Source: an uncultured Lachnospiraceae bacterium
GTDB taxonomy: Bacteria; Bacillota; Clostridia; Lachnospirales; Lachnospiraceae
Assembly: GCA_946549155.1 (NCBI GenBank)
Contig: CAMNQN010000124.1
Coordinates: 1-9,855, forward strand
Length of the DNA stretch: 9,855 nt
Reading direction: 5' to 3'
Each line of letters opens with the position of its first letter. The stretch's first letter is position 1. The position numbers were made by a program, and so were the translations under genes. The notes beneath the pieces are model-generated. The model did not search any database. It saw only the letters and a program-made list of their open reading frames with translations, and had not been told where the DNA came from. This document shows positions 1 through 5,507 of this stretch, in pieces.

Positions 1-993
1 ATCAAACCGAACCTGCTGGGGCAGGTGCGGGCGCAGGAGGGAGCCACTACCCACCCGGAGGTGGTGGAGGGTCTGATTGAATATCTGCAGGAGCAGGGCT
101 TTACCAATCTGGTGATGCTGGAGGGCTCCTGGGTGGGGGATTCCACGGAGGAGACGGTCTTGTACTGCGGATATGACCGGATTTCAGAAAAGTATGGCGT
201 TCCTTTCTGGGATATGCAGAAGGAGAGGGGAGAGGAGGTGGACTGCGGCGGCCTGAAGCTGAATATCTGCCGGAGGGCAAGAGCGGTCGAATTTCTGATT
301 AACGTGCCGGTGCTAAAGGGTCACTGCCAGACCAGGATTACCTGTGCTCTGAAAAATATGAAGGGTCTGCTTCCCAACAGTGAAAAGCGGCGGTTTCACC
401 GGATGGGGCTCCATGACCCCATTGCTCATCTGGCATTGGGAATCCATCAGGATTTTATCCTGGTGGACAGTATCTGCGGGGACCTCACCTTTGAGGACGG
501 AGGAAATCCGGTGGAGCAGAATCGCCTGATGGCAGCCCTGGATCCGGTGCTCTGCGACGCCTATGGCTGTTCCCTTTTGGGGATTCCCGTGGAGCAGGTT
601 CCCTATATTACCACGGCTGCCCGTCTGGGGGTGGGAAGCTGCTGCGTCGGGCAGGCCAATGTCATCTGCCTGAAAGAAAGGGAAGGGGCGGCTTCGGAGG
701 AGGGCGGCTACCGCCAGGTCATGAAGCTGGCAGAGAAAGCGGAGGAGGTGGATTCCTGCAGCGCCTGTTATGGATATCTGATTCCCGCACTGCAAATGCT
801 GGAACAGGAGGGCCTTCTGGACCGCCTTACCGGGAAAATTTGCATCGGTCAGGGCCATCGGGGCAGAACCGGCGAGCTGGGCGTGGGCAATTGTACGAAA
901 AAATTCCGCCATACGTTGGAGGGCTGTCCGCCCACAGAGAATCAGATGTACGAATTTCTGAAAGCGTACATTACTAAAAATACGCAGAAATGA
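1..993 (+). CDS. DUF362 family protein, 5' end outside the window
   Basis: The frame is open from base 1, where it reads Ile-Lys-Pro-Asn-Leu, then ATTHPEVV (codons 15-22). This is the N-terminal signature of DUF362 proteins, so the true start lies upstream and about 330 codons are visible. Further family landmarks are NVPVLKGH (about codons 101-108), the ALKNMKGLLP stretch (116-125), an Arg/His-rich segment, and the ILVDSICG strand near codon 155. The C-terminal part carries cysteines at codons 253 and 256 (SCSAC), 298 (GNC) and 309 (GCPP), which could bind a metal or an Fe-S cluster; that is inference. DUF362 proteins are widespread in anaerobes, some are fused to ferredoxin domains, and their reaction is not settled. 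No membrane segment or signal peptide is visible in this part. The gene ends 306 bases before the next one, with a palindromic repeat just after its stop. Confidence 0.88.
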   Translation: MKPNLLGQVRAQEGATTHPEVVEGLIEYLQEQGFTNLVMLEGSWVGDSTEETVLYCGYDRISEKYGVPFWDMQKERGEEVDCGGLKLNICRRARAVEFLINVPVLKGHCQTRITCALKNMKGLLPNSEKRRFHRMGLHDPIAHLALGIHQDFILVDSICGDLTFEDGGNPVEQNRLMAALDPVLCDAYGCSLLGIPVEQVPYITTAARLGVGSCCVGQANVICLKEREGAASEEGGYRQVMKLAEKAEEVDSCSACYGYLIPALQMLEQEGLLDRLTGKICIGQGHRGRTGELGVGNCTKKFRHTLEGCPPTENQMYEFLKAYITKNTQK

Positions 994-1000
994 AAGGTAT

Positions 1001-1106
1001 ATTCGTGTTTTGTTAAGTAGCAGGACGCAGGAAAAGACGGGGCCGGGTAATTAACCAAACACGAACATAAGATAAACAGGAATTTTTAATCCTTAAGAAA
1101 AACTAA
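1001..1106. repeat. Intergenic two-block repeat, copy 1
   Basis: Block A (1001-1031) matches 9730-9760 at 28 of 31 positions, including an identical 16-base start ATTCGTGTTTTGTTAA and an identical end GGACGCAGG. Block B (1095-1106, AAGAAAAACTAA) recurs exactly at 9812-9823. The distance between block starts is 94 here and 82 in the other copy. Both copies directly follow a stop codon (8 and 10 bases downstream). In this copy a consensus promoter begins 16 bases after block B. Two copies in 10 kb suggest a dispersed, genome-specific intergenic element; its function is unknown. Confidence 0.7.
1002..1065. repeat. Palindromic arms within repeat copy 1
   Basis: TTCGTGTTTTGTTAA at 1002-1016 pairs with TTAACCAAACACGAA at 1051-1065 with one mismatch, and pairing continues imperfectly inward for about eight more bases. 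There is no T run after the right arm, so a standard intrinsic terminator is unlikely. The inner part of the right arm, read on the minus strand, matches copy 2 of the repeat (ATTACCCGG) better than the left arm does. This suggests the left arm has drifted from an originally more perfect palindrome. Confidence 0.65.
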
Positions 1107-1122
1107 AATCGCAGAGGTGTCG

Positions 1123-1151
1123 TTGACGCTCTATACTTTGTTAGGTATAAT
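1123..1151 (+). promoter_or_regulatory. Sigma-A promoter for the CBS-domain gene
   Basis: TTGACG (1123-1128) and TATAAT (1146-1151) are separated by exactly 17 bases, close to the vegetative consensus. The expected transcript start near 1158 leaves a leader of about 140 nucleotides before the CBS gene at 1300. Confidence 0.85.
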
Positions 1152-1157
1152 AGAAAC

Positions 1158-1299
1158 GATGAGAAGTTCCGCAGGAACTTCAGCAGGTTTCGAAAAGGAA
1201 AGGCTGGGTTGCCGGGGCAAGGGCATACAGCCAAACAGGCAAAGCTGCGCAGCATTTTGCCAGATTGGGAATACATAGTTGGGGATGGGGCGTTTTACT
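1158..1299 (+). ncRNA. Structured 5' leader of the CBS-domain gene, unassigned
   Basis: Three hairpins can be drawn in the expected leader. The first is GAAGTTCC (1163-1170) with GGAACTTC (1174-1181), a perfect 8-bp stem with a GCA loop. The second closes GGCTG (from about 1202) with CAGCC (to about 1232) around a smaller TTGC/GCAA hairpin. The third is GGCAAA...TTTTGCC (about 1238-1261) around the self-complementary GCTGCGCAGC. The leader is long for a 140-residue protein, so a cis-regulatory RNA is plausible. It does not match any riboswitch consensus I can recall, and it contains no obvious terminator before the gene. Confidence 0.4.
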
Positions 1300-1722
1300 A
1301 TGAATATACTATTTTATTTAGTGCCAAAAAGCGAGTTAGTGTATATCTATGATGATTTTTCTGTCCGCCAGACCATGGAGAAGCTGGAGCTTCATCGCTT
1401 CACATCGGTGCCGATGATTAATCGGAAGGGGCAGTATGTGGGGAGCCTGACGGAGGGGGATCTTCTCTGGGGGCTGAAGAGCAGAGGGATTCTGGATATC
1501 AGAGAGACGGAGGATATTCCGGTGAGGCAGCTGAAGCGCTGCAGGGATAACGAGCCGGTAAATATTAACTGCAAGATGGAAGACCTGGTGATGGCCAGCA
1601 TGAATCAGAACTTTATCCCGGTGGTGGATGACAATCACATTTTTATCGGGATTGTGACCAGGAGAAGCATCATTTCCTATTGCTTCGAAAATTATCAGAA
1701 GGTAAGGGAAGGCGAAGCCTGA
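1300..1722 (+). CDS. Small two-CBS-domain protein, DarB/CbpB-like
   Basis: This is a 140-residue soluble protein built almost entirely from a tandem CBS pair: CBS1 at about residues 10-62 (RFTSVPMINRKGQYVGSLTEGDLL) and CBS2 at about 85-132 (FIPVVDDNHIFIGIVTRRSI). CBS pairs bind adenine nucleotides. The length and the IFxGIxTRR ending resemble Bacillus DarB (YkuL) and Listeria CbpB, which bind c-di-AMP; the ligand here is inferred, not shown. The ATG at 1300 is preferred because MNILFYLVPKSE is the usual start of clostridial relatives as I recall them, and a GGGG run at 1287-1290 lies 9 bases upstream. TTG 1279 and ATG 1285 are in-frame alternatives. The gene has its own promoter, a structured leader and a terminator, so it appears monocistronic. 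There is no enzyme domain attached, so a sensor or partner-binding role is likely. Confidence 0.85.
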   Translation: MNILFYLVPKSELVYIYDDFSVRQTMEKLELHRFTSVPMINRKGQYVGSLTEGDLLWGLKSRGILDIRETEDIPVRQLKRCRDNEPVNINCKMEDLVMASMNQNFIPVVDDNHIFIGIVTRRSIISYCFENYQKVREGEA

Positions 1723-1730
1723 TGAAAGGG

Positions 1731-1778
1731 AAAGCTGCTGTGGTAAATGATAAAACCACGGCAGCTTTTTGTTTTTTC
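1731..1778 (+). terminator. Intrinsic terminator after the CBS gene
   Basis: A 14-bp stem (1731-1744 with 1755-1768, one U-G wobble) encloses a 10-base loop and is followed by a T-rich tract (TTGTTTTTT). It starts 8 bases after the CBS stop codon. Confidence 0.92.
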
Positions 1779-1865
1779 CCCTTGTGTTTGCCACAGCAGA
1801 GTGATAAAATAAACCGTAATAACTTTGATACAAAAATGTAAAAAATAAAGGGTGAGGAGTGTTTT

Positions 1866-3485
1866 ATGAGACTGAATATGTCAGAAAAGGCAGGAAAAAA
1901 GTTGTGGATGAGTTTCCTTCTGGCAGTATTGATGACGGTGATGATGGCATCCACTGCTTTGGCTGCGAAGTCCGGCTGGTATCAGAAGGGATCTAAGATT
2001 TATTATTATTATACGGCTTCCGATGAGGGAATGGCGGGAAAGAAGGCCAGGGGATTTCAGAAAATCGGGAAAAAATACTTTTATTTTAACAAGTCCGGTA
2101 TACTGCAGACCGGTTGGGTGAGCACAGAGGAGGGCTTCCGATATTTTAAGGCCGATGGAGGCATGGGCAGTAAGGGAGCCATGTACACCGGACTGAAAAC
2201 CATTGGAAAATATAAGTATTACTTTGATAAAAACGGCGTGGTAGCCACCGGCTTAAAGACGGTGAAGGGAAAAACCTACTATTTTAATACCGGCAAGACG
2301 CTGGGTACCCGGGGCCGGTCCTACATGAATAAGTGGAAAACCATAAAGGGCATCAGGTATTATTTTGGCTCCGACGGCGTTATGGTGAAAAATGGCTGGG
2401 CAAAAAAGCTCTACTATATGGATGAAAATGGCGTGATGCTGAAAAACACAGTTACCCCTGATGGTTATCTGGTGGGTTCTGACGGAAAGAAAGCCAGCAA
2501 TACCAAGGTTAAGGGCTGGGTGAAGATCAGCGGGAAATGGCATTATTATGATGCGTCCAGGAAAAAACTGCTGGTGAGCACCTGGAAAACGGTCAGCGGA
2601 AAGAAATACTATCTGAATGCGGAGGGCGTTCGGGTGACGGGCTGGCAGGACATTGGAAAATATAGGTATTACTTCAATTCGAAAGGCGTGATGCAGACCG
2701 GCTGGCAGACGATCAGCAGCAAAAAATACTATTTCGGAACCAATGGACGGATGCAGACAAATACCACAGTGGACGGCTACATCATTGACGCCAGCGGCGT
2801 GGCGACAAAGGACCCAAGTGCGAAGCCCAGGGTGCTGATTATTCCGGGTCATGGACAGGGAGATCCCGGGGCCGCTTCGAGCTGGGGCTATGAGAGCAAA
2901 TATACGAGGGAATTTTCCAAGCTGATTTATAATCAGTTAAAAAGCAGCGGCGAGGTGGATGTGACCTATTACAAAAACGGAAACATAAACTATGATTGCT
3001 ACCAGCAGAATGCCAGGACGCTGGGCTCTGCCGGACTGAATCTCGGCTCAAAAATTACGGGCAAGGGCACCATAAAGAATAAGGTGCTGGCCGGTATTAA
3101 GACGAATGCCGACCTTCCGGTGTTCACGGACTATGATTACGTTCTGGAGGTGCATTTTAACGCCATGGCTTCCGGAAAAAATCCTCAGGGCGACGGAAGC
3201 TACATGGGCGTAGGGTTTTACATAAACAGTTATAAGAAAAAATATACGCTGGAAAAAAATATTCTTTCCGCTATTGTCAAGCTGGGCTTTAAGCAGTGGG
3301 GCTGCGGCGTATTTGCTTCCGGAACCCTGTTTAATGCCCGGATCTGTCAGGAGCTGGGTGTTAGCTACGGTCTGCTGGAAACCGCGTTTATTGACGATGG
3401 GGACGATATGAAGTTCTATACCAGCAATAAAAATAAGATGGCCCAGGCGGTTTCGAACGCTATTGTAAAGTATCTGGCTGAATAG
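1866..3485 (+). CDS. Secreted N-acetylmuramoyl-L-alanine amidase with cell-wall-binding repeats
   Basis: This 539-residue exported peptidoglycan hydrolase would cleave the amide bond between N-acetylmuramic acid and L-alanine. A Sec signal peptide covers residues 1-33: KKLW, then a hydrophobic core and an ALA cleavage site. About a dozen aromatic repeats of the CW_binding/choline-binding type follow (about 36-305; units such as GKYKYYFDKNGVVATG). The Amidase_3 domain starts near 322. Its zinc ligands are visible as His329 (PGHGQGDPGA), Glu343 (GYESKY) and His430 (LEVHFNA), with catalytic Glu505 (LLETAFIDD), so it looks active. The start is supported by GGTGAGGAG (1851-1859), 6 bases upstream. 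The repeats presumably anchor it to wall glycans or teichoic acids; choline is not implied. It has no co-transcribed partner, and no clear terminator follows. The order, with binding repeats before the catalytic domain, is less usual than the reverse. Confidence 0.93.
   Translation: MRLNMSEKAGKKLWMSFLLAVLMTVMMASTALAAKSGWYQKGSKIYYYYTASDEGMAGKKARGFQKIGKKYFYFNKSGILQTGWVSTEEGFRYFKADGGMGSKGAMYTGLKTIGKYKYYFDKNGVVATGLKTVKGKTYYFNTGKTLGTRGRSYMNKWKTIKGIRYYFGSDGVMVKNGWAKKLYYMDENGVMLKNTVTPDGYLVGSDGKKASNTKVKGWVKISGKWHYYDASRKKLLVSTWKTVSGKKYYLNAEGVRVTGWQDIGKYRYYFNSKGVMQTGWQTISSKKYYFGTNGRMQTNTTVDGYIIDASGVATKDPSAKPRVLIIPGHGQGDPGAASSWGYESKYTREFSKLIYNQLKSSGEVDVTYYKNGNINYDCYQQNARTLGSAGLNLGSKITGKGTIKNKVLAGIKTNADLPVFTDYDYVLEVHFNAMASGKNPQGDGSYMGVGFYINSYKKKYTLEKNILSAIVKLGFKQWGCGVFASGTLFNARICQELGVSYGLLETAFIDDGDDMKFYTSNKNKMAQAVSNAIVKYLAE
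2201..2224 (+). repeat. DNA repeat in the amidase gene, copy 1
   Basis: This 24-base tract encodes the IGKYKYYF part of a cell-wall-binding repeat. It matches 2651-2674 with a single difference (A/G), 450 bases or exactly 150 codons downstream. The other repeat units are much more diverged at the DNA level. Confidence 0.85.
2651..2674 (+). repeat. DNA repeat in the amidase gene, copy 2
   Basis: Partner of 2201-2224, encoding IGKYRYYF, with one base different. The in-frame spacing would let recombination between the copies remove or add 150 codons of the binding region without a frameshift. Confidence 0.85.
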
Positions 3486-3598
3486 AGACCGAATCAATGA
3501 TTTTAATGTTTCTGCGGGTTGGGAATAGATTTTTGCGGAAAAGAAGAAAAATCCCCCGTTTTTTTCGGATTATTCTGCCGTTTCCGGCTAATATGCGG

Positions 3599-3627
3599 TT
3601 GACAAAGAAAACAGATGTTGTTAGAAT
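3599..3627 (+). promoter_or_regulatory. Sigma-A promoter of ilvN-ilvC
   Basis: TTGACA (3599-3604, perfect) and TAGAAT (3622-3627) are separated by 17 bases. The expected transcript start near 3634 leaves a leader of only about 30 bases before ilvN. That is too short for a T-box or an attenuator, so control would act at initiation or through enzyme feedback. Confidence 0.88.
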
Positions 3628-3664
3628 ATGAGGAAGTTAAGGTCTGAGGATAGAGGTAAATAAG

Positions 3665-4162
3665 ATGAAGAAGAGAGTTTTGTCTTTACTGGTGGATAAT
3701 ACCTCCGGTGTATTGAGCCGCGTGGCTGGCCTGTTCAGCCGAAGGGGATACAATATTGAAAGTCTTACCGTAGGTGAGACGGCGGATCCCAGATATTCCA
3801 GAATGACGGTGGTAGTGGGAGGCGACGAGCAGATTTTGGAGCAGATCACGAAGCAGCTTGCCAAGCTGGTGGACGTGGTGGATATCAAAGTGCTTCAGCC
3901 GGATACCAGCGTGAGCCGGGAACTGGTTCTGGTGAAAATCCGTGTGGAGGGCGAGCAGCGCCAGTCTGTGATCACCATGGCGGACGTATTCCGCGGCAAG
4001 GTGGTGGATGTGGGATCGGATTCCCTGATTATTGAGCTTACAGGACAGCAAAGCAAGCTGGATGCGTTTATCCGCCTGCTGAAGGATTATGAGATACTGG
4101 AGCTGGCCAGAACCGGCATTACCGGGCTGAGCCGCGGTTCCGATGACGTTCGCTACCTGTAG
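3665..4162 (+). CDS. ilvN: Acetolactate synthase, small (regulatory) subunit
   Basis: This 165-residue protein has the usual length of bacterial IlvN/IlvH. It binds and activates the catalytic subunit of acetohydroxyacid synthase, the first common enzyme of valine, leucine and isoleucine synthesis, and confers feedback inhibition by valine. An ACT domain covers about residues 3-77, with valine-site residues corresponding to E. coli IlvH Asn11, Gly14 and Asn29 visible as Asn12, Gly15 and Asn30 (VDNTSGVLSRV, GYNIES). The ALS C-terminal domain follows at about 84-158. This suggests the enzyme is still valine-sensitive (inference). AGAGG at 3652-3656 lies 8 bases before the ATG. The catalytic subunit gene ilvB is not adjacent, which is unusual because the pair is commonly together. 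ilvC follows after 115 bases in the same direction. Confidence 0.95.
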   Translation: MKKRVLSLLVDNTSGVLSRVAGLFSRRGYNIESLTVGETADPRYSRMTVVVGGDEQILEQITKQLAKLVDVVDIKVLQPDTSVSRELVLVKIRVEGEQRQSVITMADVFRGKVVDVGSDSLIIELTGQQSKLDAFIRLLKDYEILELARTGITGLSRGSDDVRYL

Positions 4163-4183
4163 AAGATTTGGTGGTATCTGCGT

Positions 4184-4202
4184 GGGCAGAATGTACCTGC
4201 CC
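4184..4202 (+). other. Small hairpin between ilvN and ilvC
   Basis: GGGCAG (4184-4189) and CTGCCC (4197-4202) form a perfect 6-bp stem with a 7-base loop, extendable by two wobble pairs. No T run follows, so it is not a classical terminator. It could be an mRNA processing or stability element between the two genes. No separate promoter for ilvC is apparent. Confidence 0.4.
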
Positions 4203-4277
4203 GTTAACAAAGGTTTTGTGAGACTGATACAGCCTCTGAAAAAACATACATATTAAACAAAAGTGAGGAATGAAAAA

Positions 4278-5297
4278 ATGTCAGCAAAAATTTATTATCA
4301 GGAAGATTGCAACCTTTCCCTGTTGGAAGGAAAAACTATCGCTGTGATCGGATACGGCAGCCAGGGACATGCCCATGCCCTGAATGCGAAGGAATCCGGA
4401 TGCCATGTGATCATTGGCCTGTATGAGGGCTCTAGATCCTGGCAGAAGGCAGTGGATCAGGGATTTGAAGTATACACTGCGGCAGAGGCTGCCAAGAGGG
4501 CCGATATCATTATGATTCTGATTAATGATGAGAAGCAGGCCGACATGTACAAGAAAGACATTGAGCCGAACCTAGAGGAGGGCAACATGCTGATGTTTGC
4601 TCATGGTTTCAACATTCATTTCGGCTGTATCGTACCGCCGAAGAATGTGGATGTGACCATGATCGCTCCCAAGGGACCGGGCCATACAGTAAGAAGCGAG
4701 TATCAGGCCGGCAAGGGTGTTCCCTGCCTGGTGGCTGTGGAGCAGGATTACACCGGAAAAGCGCTGGATATGGCATTGGCTTACGCACTGGCTATCGGCG
4801 GAGCAAGAGCAGGCGTTCTGGAGACCACCTTCCGCACGGAAACAGAGACGGATTTGTTCGGTGAGCAGGCAGTTCTCTGCGGCGGCGTTTGCGCTTTGAT
4901 GCAGGCTGGTTTTGAAACCCTGGTGGAAGCTGGCTACGATCCCAGAAATGCATATTTTGAGTGTATTCATGAGATGAAGCTGATTGTTGACCTGATTTAT
5001 CAGTCTGGTTTCGCAGGTATGAGATATTCCATCTCCAACACTGCGGAGTACGGTGATTACGTTACCGGACCGAAGATCATTACGGAAGAGACCAAGAAGA
5101 CCATGAAGAAGATCCTGAAGGATATCCAGGACGGCACCTTCGCGAAGGAATTTCTTCTGGATATGTCCCCGGCTGGCCGTCAGGTTCACTTTAAGGCGAT
5201 GCGCAAGCTGGCTGCTGAGCATCCCTCCGAGAAGGTTGGCGAGGAGATCCGTAAGCTGTACAGCTGGAACGGCGAGGATAAGCTGATTAATAACTAA
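4278..5297 (+). CDS. ilvC: Ketol-acid reductoisomerase, class I
   Basis: This 339-residue class I enzyme converts acetolactate or acetohydroxybutyrate to the dihydroxy acid, using Mg2+ and a nicotinamide cofactor. The Rossmann signature GYGSQGHAHALN is at residues 25-36. Active-site His109 (FAHGF) and Lys132 (APKGPGH), and metal ligands Asp192, Glu196 (ETDLFGEQ), Glu228 and Glu232 (ECIHEMK), are all present. The ATG at 4278 is chosen because it starts MSAKIYYQED, the family N-terminus, and AGGAA at 4266-4270 is placed 7 bases upstream; GTG 4263 lies within that Shine-Dalgarno region. In the cofactor loop (GLYEGSRSW, 47-55) the Arg usually found after GL is Tyr49 followed by Glu50, which may shift preference towards NADH (inference). 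Co-transcription with ilvN is likely, and a long hairpin with a T run follows. Confidence 0.97.
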   Translation: MSAKIYYQEDCNLSLLEGKTIAVIGYGSQGHAHALNAKESGCHVIIGLYEGSRSWQKAVDQGFEVYTAAEAAKRADIIMILINDEKQADMYKKDIEPNLEEGNMLMFAHGFNIHFGCIVPPKNVDVTMIAPKGPGHTVRSEYQAGKGVPCLVAVEQDYTGKALDMALAYALAIGGARAGVLETTFRTETETDLFGEQAVLCGGVCALMQAGFETLVEAGYDPRNAYFECIHEMKLIVDLIYQSGFAGMRYSISNTAEYGDYVTGPKIITEETKKTMKKILKDIQDGTFAKEFLLDMSPAGRQVHFKAMRKLAAEHPSEKVGEEIRKLYSWNGEDKLINN

Positions 5298-5330
5298 GGA
5301 AAATATACTTTGTGTGATAGGAGACGCACG

Positions 5331-5459
5331 AAGGAGCTGTCATAAATTACGCAGGGCCGCTTACCTGAATATCTGGGGAAATGCTGATTAATTCAGCGTT
5401 TCCCTAGGTGAATACCGGATATCAGGAGTTGGCCCTGTGTGGTATATGACAGCTTTTTT
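5331..5459 (+). terminator. Very long compound hairpin with T run after ilvC
   Basis: Outer arms 5335-5344 (AGCTGTCATA) and 5445-5454 (TATGACAGCT) pair perfectly and extend outward into AAGG/TTTT. Pairing continues inward through 5346-5351 with 5438-5443 (several G-U), CAGGGCC 5352-5358 with GGCCCTG 5431-5437, and 5364-5375 with 5415-5426 (one bulge). The apex is a 12-bp stem 5376-5387 with 5393-5404 around loop TTAAT. The only large irregularity is a roughly 10-base bulge at 5405-5414. TTTTTT at 5454-5459 closes it, so it should terminate ilvN-ilvC. It is far longer than an ordinary terminator, so it may also be a palindromic repeat element or a stable small RNA. Confidence 0.75.
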
Positions 5460-5507
5460 GTGTTGGTGGTGGGCTTACAAAAGGTATTGGCTGGGCGGAA
5501 AGGAGAA

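Noticed and set aside
313..912. Minus-strand 199-codon frame opposite the DUF362 gene
   Set aside because: Shadow of the DUF362 frame, with no recognisable protein features.
1158..1299. c-di-GMP-I or c-di-AMP (ydaO) riboswitch in the CBS leader
   Set aside because: Only short fragments such as GGCAAAGC or GGTTGCC resemble these classes; the conserved core order and tetraloop-receptor elements are not present.
1279..1299. Upstream TTG start for the CBS protein
   Set aside because: The added residues MGMGRFT are not family-like, and the G-rich stretch there serves as the ribosome binding site for ATG 1300.
3486..3664. T-box or attenuator upstream of ilvN
   Set aside because: The consensus promoter at 3599-3627 leaves only about 30 nt of leader; no T-box or specifier structure was seen. 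No clear terminator for the amidase gene was seen here either.
4191..4256. 21-residue frame between ilvN and ilvC, considered as a leader peptide
   Set aside because: It has no good ribosome binding site, no run of Leu/Val/Ile codons and no terminator-antiterminator pair; probably chance.
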